From contig NC_092525.1 in the NCBI RefSeq assembly GCF_037038585.1, positions 62,001-126,000 on the forward strand: a stretch of DNA of 64,000 nucleotides, written 5' to 3'. Below, in pieces: positions 34,201 to 46,271 of this stretch. Under the pieces are notes generated by a model. That model was not told where the DNA came from. It did not search any database and saw only the letters and a program-made list of their open reading frames with translations. The DNA comes from Patagioenas fasciata (taxonomy: Eukaryota; Chordata; Aves; Columbiformes; Columbidae). Made by a program: the position numbers and the translations under genes. Numbering within the stretch: position 1 is the first letter of the stretch; each line of letters begins with the position of its first letter.

Positions 34201-37200
34201 ACACACGCACATGTTTGTGTTGTACAAAGATGCACACTGTTACTGAGATGTATAGGCATTGAATGTGTCAGGTAAGTAACATGACAAGAGGCTTGAGAGG
34301 TGGGTCTGCAGGGAATTCTCTAAGTAACATATTAATGCAACAAATCTGGTGGCATAAAGCTACGGGGGAAAAAAATCCAGCGGAGAATCAGATAAATTCA
34401 CGTGTTCTTTAAAGACAGCTCATGCATTCAACCAACTCCCAGGTGGGCCTGGCTGTGGAAAGGAAAGTTTGCTTGAGCACTTAGCGCCAGTGTCTGATGA
34501 GCAGACAAAACACCAACTGCAGACCGGGGACCCCCAGTTCTCAACCAGTTCATGGCTCTGAGCATCTTCTTTCCACACACTGCGGGTAACGCTTTACATC
34601 TGCAATCCCCTCCCTAAACCCATCTTGTTCCTGGCTGAGAAGATACCAGATGTGGGAACTATTGCATGATAGAAGAATTTGTGCTGTTAAATCACAGGAT
34701 TCTGAGCACTGCAGATGATCACAGTGCGGTGCTGCCCTGAGAAGAAAGGACGAGTGACTCTTGGTGTTCCCTGCTGCTCACTGCCCTGATCCTGCCCACC
34801 CTCATGTTCCAGCCACTCAGACCCCGGCCAGAATGACTGAGACAGGAGGGTCTCTTAAGGATGTTTTGTTTTGTCCAGATACCTTTAATTTGCTTATATA
34901 CACAGATTTCATAAGAGGAAGCACTTGATTTCACCGATGACACGATTTCTCCAGTAACGCATCTCACCAAGATTGCCAATTGACAGTCCCCTTAGGATGA
35001 GAGAACGTTCATGTTGAACAAACCATGAACACTTGTAGTGATTGAAACTGGGGGTTTTTCAGACAAGCACCATCTGCCTCCTGCGCCAGAGACTCAACAG
35101 AATTATGTCTCAGACATTATGGCAACAACAGCTCATCCCGCAGCGATGGGTCACTCAGAGCGAAAACAATCCCGTATGGACACCGTGTCCAGCAGCAGAT
35201 GGGGCACTCAGGAGAAGGTGAATCGCGATTTACATCCCAACACCAGCCGAGGCCCGCAGACAAAGGCCGCGGGCTGACATGGGAGGGGACGGGCCTTTCG
35301 TTCTCCTTCTTTGCTTCTCTTTTCCTTTCCTACACCCTTATTTCATCTCCTCTCCCTCTATGAGCAGTATAACCTAAGGCTTAGAGCCACAAAACTCCTT
35401 TGTGTAAACCCTTTGGCTGTTAAACTGTTCACCAATTTGGCTTAAGTAGCGTAAATCTTCCTGCTAATTGGGCCAAGCTGCAAAATAAAAGGTGTTGGGG
35501 TTTTTTTGTTTATGGTCCTTGAGTACCCCATATACTCTTTTCTAACTAAGGGGACCTGAATCGGAGTCACCTCCCCACACACGGACAGCTGGGGACGTTC
35601 TGCAATGAAAACTTGTATGGAGAGGGGAACACACTGAATAGGTCAATCCAGCATTTAATAAAAGCAATGGAGTTAGCTCTTGAATTAACATTGATAACAT
35701 GCTCTGCTATATTGTGGCCAGTTGCGATTGGAAACAGCGCAGTTACAAGTTCGGTGTGCATGGTCCTCTGTATACACGAAGACATCCAGCCAGCTTTAGT
35801 CACGCACCTGATCTTTCCTTCGTGTTACAGATCTCTGCAATGAAAGCTGGGAGCAACAAACATTCAGCTTTCTGATGTGTCATTAAAGAGATTTTTCTGC
35901 ATTTACTACAACCTTGACCGAGCCTGTACCTGATTGCTTTAACTGGCATTAGATAAGTCATTGAGGAAGCAGTCAAGTCAGCCCGCGAGAAGACACGGAG
36001 AGGTGACAAAGTTGTAAGTCCCTAGGATGCTGGCACACCAGCACGAACACAGGCAAGCAGAAGCCTCCAACGCATTGGCAGAAATATCCTACTCAGGTAC
36101 AGCAGGCAAATGCAACTTATAATGGAACGGTTACAATATGCTTGGTAGAAAAAAGCTGAGGTTCCGCTGCCTCAGGCGCACAGCGGTTACTGCTGTGTCT
36201 GGTCTAACCCAGATCCAGTAGTGAGCTACACGTGTTTATCTTGGTTTGATATTTGTAGTGCACGTGTTAACGTACAGATCAATATACAAGACAAGGTCTG
36301 ATGAACAAAATCTCTCTCTGAAAGATCCTGAAGTGATCACTGGAGTGATTTTCAAGGCAAAGATTCTGTCTGTCTCCAGCTCCCAGAAGACTTCAGAGGT
36401 GAAATTCTCTATAAATCCTGAGGGGGAAAGAGGGGGTTGTAAGGAACATGAACCTGAAGAACATTCAGTAGCTCTCCCGGGCGCTCTGTGACGGAGCCTC
36501 CCCTGTTCACCAGCTCCTGAGGCTCCAGGGGCTGCAACACGGGGCACAACGCGCTCACAGACTGAACCTGCGCTGAGGGAGAAAATGCCTTCCTGATGAA
36601 GCTTTAACATCAACACACCAACTATTGCTTGTCCTTCAAGGAAACTATCTTGTTATAAGCATTTATAGCTCTATTGTCTATTTATGCTTTTAGCAATAAG
36701 CGCTTTTATCCACATTTCATTTTGGTGCACCTGGTAAGACATGTGATTGAAGGTGACAGATAAGAGCAGGGCACTCTTTTAATCCCTAAGACAGGACCCT
36801 GGGAAAACTTCACAGGAATCAGTTCTTCACTACATTGCTGCTCCTTGCATTCACAGCCCAGCAGAAAAGCACGGGCCGAGGTGAGAACCGCCCGCAGAAG
36901 GGGCTGCCAGACACTGTTCTGGCTGATGCTCTGCCAGGACGTGCTTCGTTTTCTGTCCGGTGCTGTGCGGGGGGAACACGGAACATCTGCACGAAAAACC
37001 TGCGCTTGGCTCGTGCAGCGTCTGTGTCACGGGAACCAACAGCCACGTCCCATCGCTGACCTCGCGTGTTCACACAGCTGACTCAGTGATCGATACAGGT
37101 TTATCTGCATTACAAGCACAGCCGAGCCAGGTCAAGAGTGCTTCTTAAGAACCATTTTCAAAATGATCTTTCTAGACAATAGAGACTGATTTATCTTAAT

Positions 37201-38710
37201 TTGTCTTACCTAAAAGCTAAGAAAGTATTTAATTTCTAGTAAGAAAGATGCCTAATTTTCTTTTGGCTATTAAAAATTGTATTAACCTCCAAAAATAAGA
37301 GAGTAAATGTCTGTTAACACTTTTTCCTTTTATGCTGATGTGAAGAAAATTCCTCTCTCATCCCGGTACTGTCAAACAGGATGAACATTTACAGAGAATG
37401 AGAGTGGGGAGTGATGAAAAAGTCAACAGCTTTTGCAGTCAGTTTGTATAAATTAAGATAAACGTGATATTGAAGCAAACCCAAATGTTTCTAACGTTCT
37501 CCTATAGAATCTCCTGCTGCTGTACAATAAGATACACTCTCAGACTATGACAACATTAGTCCGTGTCTTTGTAAGGCGCAGTCTTTTTCCTACCATATCA
37601 TGCATAGGTGCCACACTTCTATATAGCCAGGTAACTGCTCATCTAAGGTGCATTTTGAAACATACCTTATCCTGCTTTGGAACCTGTGCCGAAATGGAAA
37701 GCAGTTGCTCTGTATCCAGGAATTTTGAGATAACTGTAAAACAAAAGTAAACAGATCAGAAATTGAATGGAAATCATAACAAAATCTATTTTTTTTTTTT
37801 ATGAACTTTTGTTAATCTTTTTCTTCCATTCTATCTTCACAAATTATTTACCAGGGAAAAAACAGGTTAAAAATTGCTGCTATCTAAATTATGTTGTCAT
37901 AACTACACAGACTGTACCGAAGCATGTAGCGATTATTTTACAGGTGGACATATATCAATTTGGTAATATTCTTTTAGTGTGATTGAATCACACGTCTCTT
38001 GTGATAAAGATCAAGATGACACGATCCAGCTCCAGGTGCACTGACTCATACTCTGCTGTTGTGTTCTGTTTAGTTTGTCTGGACCACTATGAAGCAACAG
38101 GAAAAAACACCCATACACAACAACAGAACATCAGTGATGCCTTTATTTGTTTTTAATGTATACATTATGTACACCTGAATACTTCCAACTAGTCACAGAG
38201 GTAGAGACAAACTCACATTCTTTGAAAAAGGTATTGGCTGACTTCTACCCATTTAATCTGAGAAATTCGCTTTTCTTAGCAAAATCCTTGACAAAAACAT
38301 CACTATCATAATAAAGATTATTTCCACTACGTGTCACCTGGCAAATAATTACAATTCAAACATATTGAGTCACGTTGCATACTTTCACAGATTAGAAAGA
38401 AAGTGTTTTAACATAAATTGAATATGATGCATTAAAAATAAACTACTACTTAGTTGAATACACTCAGAAAACCAAAGACGGTAAATGTCAAATGAGGGTT
38501 CCAGGTAAGAGTACCCTACAGATTTGAAGCGCGCTTTGGGGACACCCAGCGCCTCCTGTTCACTGTACATTATGTGAACTGCAGCAGCTGAGACCCTGGG
38601 ATGTGTGACCTGCAAAAACCATGAACATTAAAGTAACGTTTATAAATCACAAACATGTTATTTGGCTTCTTTATGGACTGAAAGTGACAGGAGTGAAGCA
38701 TCTAAACGTG
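31300..38710. other. Sequence seen once, no recognisable gene
   Basis: Ordinary base composition, no tandem repeats and no recognisable ERV. Short frames (longest plus frame 32,357-32,707 at 116 codons; minus 32,120-32,518 at 132 codons with hydrophobic stretches) cannot be assigned. A minus-strand frame at 38,385-38,615 follows a possible splice acceptor. It may contain introns or UTRs of a gene that cannot be recognised from sequence alone. Confidence 0.45.
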
Positions 38711-38723
38711 ATCTGTCCCACAT

Positions 38724-38915
38724 TCATTCTTCACCACCCTGCAGCGGTTCTAGCAGGAGCTTCACACGTTTTCCCCCATTTAAGAGTTTAGATGCCAAAA
38801 TATCCCAATAAGAACCATAATGCTTGTTTACATCTAGAATTGTCTTAAATATACGTCCTCCTATGCATGTTACAGAACACTGTAACCCTGCTTTGTATAT
38901 TAACATGTAAAACAT
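38724..38915 (-). other. Small minus-strand ORF, second copy
   Basis: This is the second copy of the 63-codon frame at 14-205, with two residue changes near the N terminus. To its left on the minus strand, at about 38,590-38,615, a pyrimidine-rich stretch ending in TTTTTGCAG precedes a further open frame (38,385-38,615). A spliced transcript leaving the CpG island at 39,010-39,450 leftwards is therefore conceivable. That is inference only, as no family is recognisable. Confidence 0.2.
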
Positions 38916-39009
38916 GCCACTAAAACCGTATCAATTAACTGACTAGACAAAGTTTTCCTCTGGAATTTAACACGTGCATTAAAACTCCTCCAAACCGAAG
39001 CCCAGCTCT

Positions 39010-39450
39010 ACTAGGCCGTCCCACAAGCGCAGGGCTTGAGCTCTGGTTTGAGCCCGATGCCGCACTCCCCGCGCCGGGCTGCAGTACCGCGCTGTGGCCA
39101 CCGGGCGGCAGCACCAGCGACACCCGGCGGGCGGTGCACCGCGGGAGCACCGGGGCGCCACCGCGCATGCGCGGAACCGGGGCTGAACGTCCGCGTGCGT
39201 GCGGGGGTGACCTGCACCGGGGTGACCACCCGGGATCACCCACAGCAAACGAGTCACCCGGGACAACGCGGAACAGAGAATCCGCTCTAGAGAACCACCC
39301 CACCCAGAGAACCCTCCTCGGCGGAACCTCCCGGCGGCCCGTTCGAGCTCTCTAGTGCCCTATTTGCGTAGCCACGCCTCTGATTTGCATTTCTCCGCCC
39401 CATCCTCGCCCCGCCTGTCGTTCCCACGCGCCCCGCCCCTCCTCTTATCT
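39010..39450. promoter_or_regulatory. CpG island with NRF1 motif, copy 2
   Basis: This is the duplicate of the CpG island at 300-740. The NRF1-type palindrome (39,163-39,172) and the CTCF-like site (39,078-39,115) are preserved without change. Confidence 0.6.
39078..39115 (+). promoter_or_regulatory. CTCF-like site 1, copy 2
   Basis: This is an identical duplicate of the site at 368-405. Confidence 0.65.
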
Positions 39451-39538
39451 CTCGCAATCTGATTTGCAGGCTTCGAATCTCAATTTGCATTCTCCCCGCC
39501 TACTCACCTCCCTGCCCAAGCCCCGAGGAGATTTGCAT
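39362..39538 (+). promoter_or_regulatory. Cluster of octamer motifs, copy 2
   Basis: This is the duplicate of the octamer cluster at 652-828. All three perfect ATTTGCAT motifs are retained (39,383, 39,483 and 39,531). Confidence 0.5.
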
Positions 39539-42323
39539 ATCCGGCACGACGCTCTGCTCTGTTCTGTTTCTATTCGACCCCATCTATTTCTATTATTTCT
39601 ACTTCTATTAATTCTCGTTCTATTTCTTTTCCTGTTTTCTGTTTCTTTCCCTGCGAAGTACAAACCACACCTGATCTCAGAGATGTCCAGTGTAACCTGC
39701 AGCTGCTTTTGGTAAATATGAGCAGAACTTTACAGCACACGGTTTTCCCAGCAACATGAAGCAGAGAGCGTATTCAAAAAAAAAAAAAAAAACACACAAA
39801 CACAAAGACGACACACAGCCTTGTAAGTCGGGTGATTAATTCTATTCAGTACGCTTTTACTTAAGTTAGATTACAAGAAAACTAAATTGGGCTCGCCCAG
39901 TGCCCTGTGAGTAGTAAAAACCACCACCACACAGTCAGTCATTCAGCAGAGAGCTCGCAGCAGCTCCCCGGCTGCCGCAGTTATGGAACGAAGCGTCTGG
40001 CTCGCACACAGAGCCCCCCAGCCCCTGCTCCCACCGCTGAGCAGGTGCGGGTGCCGTTCTGCTCCCTGGGGGCAGCTCAGGCCTTTCCCTCAAGTGCACC
40101 CGCCAGAGACATTTCCGGGTAAGGATGAGTTTTTTAATCCTTTCTATAAACAGAATTTCTTTGCATTTTAAAAACCTTGTACATCACTGACATTGACTCC
40201 TATGTCTCTTTTTACACATACGTATGTATTTAGGGAATATATTTGATTCATATATATCATCTATTTCCACTGTAATATATATCTACTTAGACATCTACAC
40301 ACTTGCGTATGCATTTACATGTATATATCTGCTTAAACTTATACAGAATATCTGTTTATGCTTATATATATCACCACTTATTATCTAGAATATCCATTTA
40401 TACTTACGCACCTGTTTAGCCTTCTCTTTGGACACAAATATCTTTCTAGACTTGCAGATGTTGGCATATTGTTACAATCATATTATTACATTTATGTATA
40501 TTTAGACAGAGCTATCGATTCACACTTGGCGTGTGGCACGATGAGCAGTGACACGTGGCCAGCTGCACGGCTCAAGCACGAGGGACACCCCGACCTGCCA
40601 GGGAAAAGCGCCACTGAGAGCCAGACAGAAACAAAGTACGTCAGAGCACGCTGTCAAATATTGGGGAAACACTCATAGCATCCAGTTGCCTCTCTTTTTC
40701 AGTTTTTAGAACAAATACCCATCTGCTTAAGTACACCTAATAAATTATATGCTGCACCTACTCAACAATTACTCTTAACTATGGAAGTCAACATGTAAAT
40801 TAGACCATTTTATTTGCTTTAAGTTTCATTGATAGGAAAATCAGTGAGATAGAAGACATGGGTTTACTTTAAAAAATAAATAAATATCCCCATTCCTGCA
40901 GTGCAGCATAAGGCTACGAAAAAGGAGCGTCAGACTCACGAACACTTTTGGCTGCACTGCAGCACACAGGGGAACACGTTTCTGTGACCGTGACAGCTCG
41001 ACTGTCGCAACCGGGAACCCAAAGCCCAGCGGTGCCACCAACCTTTGCCAGGCCTGCTGTGCTGGGCTCTGCGGAAGGAAATGGACTTTGGTTGGTTGTT
41101 TCAAAGAAAATGAACAGTCCTGTTGTTGATGAGGCCACTGCCCACTACATCACCTGGGAAGATCCACTCGGAGGGCAGGTTCATAAAATGCAGCTTCTTG
41201 GAATGAGGAATGCTGCCGTTTTGGAAGATTTCTTACCAACTGAAGTCAGAACTACACACTGTAGGTTAAGAGAAAAAAGTCACTATTGAAACAATAACTC
41301 ATCCAAACCACACATGGACTCACCGCCACCAGTTACGAGGCTGAAAGTGCTTCTTGGGATCACCTGGCAAACACGCAGAACAAAACCGATTTGCCCAGGT
41401 GCCTGTATCTCTGTCAGCTTTTTGAGTACTATTCTAAGATATTTTAAAAACCTATTGAGTGAAAAAGAACAAAGCATTTGTCATTGAATCAGGTTGTTTC
41501 TTCTGGACATCTGAACTCTTACAAACACCTCCTTTCCTCTTTTAGTACAAAATCATTTCCATAGTATCATTCAATAGTAAGCCCACAGAAACAGAAGATT
41601 ACGCTTTCAGGAAGAGAAAATAACCAGAGGGAGGTGAGCTCTGCACAGGTGTACCGTGCTCCAGAACAGACCTTATTTTTAGTACTCCTGGTAAAATATT
41701 TCGTATTAAAAATATAGAAGGAGAGTCGGTGCATTCTTAATGTTAACTTTAAAGTCCACTCTACAAGTACCTGAGGAAAAGTGCAGACACGCGTCCTAGC
41801 CGTACCTTGTACGGGCAGACCGCTCTGGATTCCTTCTGTCTGTCTGGTACTTCTGTAGCAGAAGACGGGGCAACCGCGGTGAAACGGTGGCAGCAGACAT
41901 CCAGCTGAAAGAGGAAAAGCCCTTCAGAACAAAGCTGGAGAGGAACCTGACACTTCCTTTTTTCTTGTGAAGGCTACAGTTGAGTGGAGAAAAAAGTATT
42001 TTGCACCATCTTCAGTACAGCTGTTGATACGGCCACTGGAGCGTTTGCGTTTTTTGGATAACCAGGCCATTTTTGACTCATTGGCAGTCTGAGTTCCCTA
42101 GAACACATTTTCCCAGATACACACAGAACACAGACACAGATATCACCCAAGTATAGCCAAGATTTCCTTCCTCGCCCTGGATGCTGTCATTGAAGAGCCC
42201 AGCAGCCCATCCGTCCTCGTGAACCGCCCCACTGGAAAAAAACAAAAATTATCTTTTCCAGGCTGTTTCTTCAAAGGGTAAAGATATTTTAAATTGCAGT
42301 TATCTTTTCCAACAAAGTGATTT

Positions 42324-43148
42324 TGTGATTCCTTTGAAAAGGAGGGTAAGCTTGCCAGAGAAAGATAGCGACAGGGAGCAAGACAAGGTGACACAGAGAG
42401 AGGGGCAAAAGGGCCAGGGAGCAGGGCAAAGGGAAGAAGAGGCCAAAATGAGAGACAAGGAGCAGGAGACAGAGACGGTGGGAAAAATCCTAGAATGGGC
42501 AGTGGGAGAGACAGACAAAGGAGAAGTGGGCGCCGGGCTGCGGGACAGAGACAGGAAGGAGGAAACGCAGTGACAGGGAGCAGGGCAGAGCGACAGAGAA
42601 ACAAAAACAAAGAGGGAAGAGGACAGAGAAACCAGGAGTAAGACAAGGAGAAGGGCAGAGAAACAGGAACCGGGCTGGGTAGGGAGCAGGACCAAGAGAT
42701 GGGGCGAGGATGGAGATGGAGGAAGAAACCTGGGATGGCCAACAGGACAGGGAAGAATATAACTGTGGGTAGGGAGCAGGACACAGGGATACAGCGAGAA
42801 ACAATGGGACAGGGAGCAGCATTAAAGGTCAGAAAGAATAAGAGATGAACAGGAAGGAGGAATGGAATGCCGAGATGCTGAACAAAAAACGCCAGCAACA
42901 GTGAGCGAGACAAACGAATAGAGAGAGAAGGGCAAGGCAGGAAGAAGAGAGATAGGAAGGTGGGAGATAAGAGCTGCACGTACAGGTACTGAGAAGAAAA
43001 GAACAGCAGGGAACAGGCCAGAGAAACTGTGGGGAAAAAAAGAGACTATGCAGATCAAGACAAAGATATGGAAAAGGGAAAAACAGCTATAGAAGATGGA
43101 GCAGGACACAAAAATAGAGAGAAAAGGAGAGGTATAGGGAAGCAAAAT
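42324..43148. repeat. Purine-rich low-complexity tract, copy 2
   Basis: This is the duplicate of the purine-rich tract at 3,600-4,425, with scattered substitutions and one single-base deletion at about 43,047. The minus-strand 278-codon frame stays open here too, as expected from composition. Confidence 0.75.
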
Positions 43149-43202
43149 TTTAAAATAATAATAATAAACCAAAACCACCACCAAGGAGGGGCAGGGAGGC
43201 AC

Positions 43203-44153
43203 TAGGACGTGCAAGTGGGGGACGAGGCCCCGAGGGCCAGGGACTCACAGCGGCTCTCGCTTTCGGTGGCTGCCAGGAGGCTTCTAACAGCTCAGACGCT
43301 CCCGTCTCCTTCTCTCCTCCCTTCCTCTCCGGTAACTCGGGGCGCTCGGCCGTCCTCAGCCTAGGAGAACACGGTGGGGTGTCAGGGCTCCTACGAGACG
43401 AGGCTTCGGGGACATGGAGCCTCGCTGGCTCGCTCGCCAGGCAGCCGTCCCGCTCGAGGATACGCGCACGGACCCTGCCGCGCACGTTGGCCCCCGGCCC
43501 GCCGCACGCCGCGCAGAGGGAGCCTTCGCCACCCGGAGAGAGGGGCTCGCTCTCTCGCCCGCCGCAGGAAGCGGACGTAGGGCCGACGGCCCCGCATTTC
43601 TTCCTCTTAACCTCTCCCCAACCTCTCTGCCTCCAGCAGCAGCAGCCCCCGTCCACGCACGGGACGTGCTCCCCTGTCCCTTCTCCCGCCACGCTGCCAG
43701 ACGAGCCTCGCCAGCCCGAGGCGGGCGCAGCCAACAGCATCCCCCGGGCTGGGAGCGAATGGCCACATCCTCAGCGCGGCCTCTGGGAGAGGGAGAGAAG
43801 AAGCAGCGGCCGTTAGCACCGTAGCTCATCCCTGCCCCAGCCTGCTCCTTCCGCAGGGGCCACCGGAGAGGTGCCGAGGGCCGGCTTGCTGCCTTCACGA
43901 CGGGGCTAGGGAGCGGCCCAGGAACACGGGACGGGCTCGCAGGAGCTGCCGGAGCTGGGGGCGGCTGCACGGGGCGAGCGGGGCTGCGGGAGGAGGCTCG
44001 GGGGGAGCTCTGGCGAGCTGGGGACGCACCCGGCATCTGCCCCCGGCCGGCTGTTGCCTCCTGCTCCTCTCCCGCACGCTGGGGACGGAGGACGGCGCCG
44101 CGTCTCCCACCCGGGCGCTGCTCCCCAGGTTCCATTCCCCGCCTGGGCTGGGG
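43203..44153. promoter_or_regulatory. CpG island, copy 2
   Basis: This is the duplicate of the island at 4,480-5,430 with a slightly higher substitution load than the flanking arm. Many changes are at CpG or in C/G runs, for example around 43,736-43,760. Confidence 0.55.
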
Positions 44154-45263
44154 GGTCTGCTGAGCATCGGGCGTTCACAGCTCCCCCTCAGAAACACAGA
44201 AATTCCAAATTAGAGTTCAGCCTCTGAAAAAAATAGAGCAGGAGAAAGCAGAGGAATTAGTCAGAAGAAGGGACAGGAGAGCAGCTGAGCTAACGGAGGA
44301 TTCGAGGGAAACGGGCCACCTCAAAACACAAGGCATCCTCAAAAAACCAGAGCAACTGCAGCAACGCCAGACAGCATTAAGACAAACTGACACCGTTTAG
44401 GACACGCTCAGCATAAAAGCAAACACATCCAGCGGTGCAGGAAAGCATCTCGCCCCTTCCCCACAGCACCGCCACAGGACACAGCCCTGTGAGGCCACGG
44501 GATGGGCTCGTACTGAAACGGAGAAATAAGCTTGACAGCAGAGTCAATTACACCGTTAAGCAGGCAATGTTCCTTTCATCTGCACTGGGGAGCTCTGGGG
44601 GTCGTCCTCTGTAAGTGCGCCCACGACTGGATACTCTTGCATTGCTTATAGTCACACAGCTGCTACACATTAATTACAATTGTTTTAAATTTTAAACATA
44701 CAATATATCTAGCCTAAGAAATAATTGATGAAGTTAGTTATAAATGTTTAGTTTCTCACTGACAACACATCTATTAGTTAAATATAAACTAAGCTCTCAG
44801 CTTCTAAACAATGTGTTATTAAATCTTCTGTCTCCCTCTTGTCGTGCAGAAGGATCTAAAAGGTGAAAAACATCCCCTCATCGTGCAGGCGGTCAGAAAG
44901 CATTTACCTCACGTGAACCGGTTAATGAAGGGTACATCTTCTATAACTTCATCGCAGTATACATTAACTTGGTAGCTTCTCTTGAATTCCCCCCTTTTCA
45001 ATATACTTGCAAACTCTTTGGCAGTATAAATCTACGAAATATTATCATCTCGTGTTGTGGTACAGCACAATTATTTGTTACCCACTAGCGGTACCAAACA
45101 GAACACTGTAGCGTAATGTAAGTAAAAACGACTAGCATCAAAATCAGAGTCCTAAGATCAATGCTGACAGAACTGCGAAGACGCAGCTCCTGCCGGTTCT
45201 GACGTTGGTTTCTGGCACTTCTGACCGCTTCGGGTCAAACGGCGCCTCTTCCCCCGGCCGTGC

Positions 45264-45301
45264 GCTGCAGTACCCGAGTTTCGCCACAGGGCGGCAGCAC
45301 T
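45264..45301 (+). promoter_or_regulatory. CTCF-like site 2, copy 2
   Basis: This is the duplicate of the site at 6,541-6,578. It lies about 70 bases left of the AGAA junction and about 280 bases left of the young ERV insertion. Confidence 0.6.
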
Positions 45302-45374
45302 GAGACCGCCGCGGCAGCCCCGGGCGAGCGGTCGTGCCGCGTTTCGCGGGAACCTCGCAAAATAAACCCCAGAA

Positions 45375-45583
45375 CGCTTAGAGATAATGGGCTAGCAGAC
45401 TTGATTTAATCTTTATTTACCATTGTAAAAATAAAGCTTTCCCCCTTTAATTTTTGTCATGTATTGTAATTCATAGAGATATTGGAGCCCGTCCTACCTG
45501 AACTGTAGAAAAGACAGCAGCCATGTCTATTTTTAAATAAAGTCTAAATCAATTTGGGAAACAGGTAAAGGGGTGTAGCAAAT
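45375..45583. repeat. Segmental duplication, second part, copy 2, left of ERV
   Basis: Matches 9,629-9,837 apart from the microinversion. The last six bases gcaaat (45,578-45,583) are the left target duplication of the young ERV. Confidence 0.85.
45413..45535. other. Microinverted segment, orientation 2
   Basis: This is the reverse complement of 9,671-9,793 with a few substitutions. The collinear flanks are GCAGACTTGATTTAATCTT on the left and AGTCTAAATCAATTTGGG on the right. Confidence 0.85.
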
Positions 45584-46033
45584 TGTGGAGAGTCTCTGGC
45601 TGTGTGCTGTGAACAAGCCAGGGCTTGATGCGGCTGTGCTACACGGAAGGATTTCCCTGAGACACCAGAGACAAAAGGAAAGTAAACAGAAGCCGCTCTG
45701 CCCTCGACCCAGGCTGCAGGAGGGGCGTTGCCGCTGCGCATGAACAGTCTGTGAACAGTGCCCTGCAGCCAATCACCATAGTGGGGGGGATGAGTGACTG
45801 TGAGTGTAACCAATTGTAGCCTGCGCTTGCCGCATGGCCTTTTGGTATAGAGTATATAAGGCTTGGAAAAACGTGGTCTCGGGGACATTGATATTCAGTG
45901 TTGTTTAAGAGTTCATTAAAGAGTACGGATGGTAAATTCACATTGAATTAGACTCCTTACTCTCGCCCGGCCCGCCCGTTCGATCAAAGAGCTTATGCCG
46001 GCGTCTGGATTCGTCGAATTTGCTACCGCCACA
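45584..46033 (+). repeat. 5' LTR of the young ERV
   Basis: 450 bp with TG...CA ends. U3 has a CCAAT box (about 45,769) and a TATA box TATATAAG (45,853-45,860). ATTAAA at 45,915-45,920 is a likely polyadenylation signal, so R should start near 45,885. It differs from the 3' LTR by C instead of T in the GCCCGTTCGATC stretch near the end. Confidence 0.95.
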
Positions 46034-46035
46034 TT

Positions 46036-46053
46036 TGGTAGCAGAGGATGGTT
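46036..46053 (+). other. Primer-binding site, initiator tRNA-Met
   Basis: TGGTAGCAGAGGATGGTT, two bases after the LTR, is the exact complement of the last 18 bases of the vertebrate initiator methionine tRNA including CCA. This primer is common in Ty1/copia-type elements but unusual for vertebrate ERVs. Confidence 0.85.
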
Positions 46054-46086
46054 CGTTAGCAGAGCATAACGCTTCGGATCTACATA

Positions 46087-46132
46087 TGGTAGCAGAAGGA
46101 TGGATCGTTAGCAAAGCATAACGCTCCGGATC
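46087..46132 (+). repeat. Second, imperfect copy of the primer-site segment
   Basis: About 46 bases that repeat 46,036-46,080 directly, starting again with TGGTAGCAGA and ending GGATC. An extra A and substitutions interrupt the match to the tRNA, so it is probably not a working primer site. It reads as a tandem duplication within the leader. Confidence 0.8.
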
Positions 46133-46271
46133 GAAATTACTGCGGTAAGCAGCGTTCATAAAAACGGAGCCAAGCCGGGGTGTGGGATAGTGTGCTTAGT
46201 CCGGTATCAAAAGACGGGCACCAGTCGAGCTGGCCACTCGCATCCTACGTTAAGACCGCGCTGATAAGATA

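Larger units (their letters stand above)
38711..45374. repeat. Segmental duplication, left arm, copy 2
   Basis: This is the second copy of 1-6,651 in direct orientation. The offset is 38,710 at the left end and 38,723 at the right end because of small indels. It carries the same CpG islands (about 39,010-39,450 and 43,203-44,153), purine-rich tract and two CTCF-like sites. The left edge at 38,711 is only the point matching base 1 of the window, so homology may continue leftwards into 38.4-38.7 kb against sequence not supplied. At the right end it joins directly to sequence matching 9,625 onward. Confidence 0.95.

Noticed and set aside
31300-38710. Search for a known host gene in the single-copy interval
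   Set aside because: Several short frames with mixed composition were read on both strands. None matched a family I could name with confidence, so no gene is called.
46036-46132. Possible tRNA gene because of the match to initiator tRNA-Met
   Set aside because: Only the complement of the 3' end is present, with no cloverleaf or internal promoter boxes. Its position after the LTR identifies a primer-binding site.
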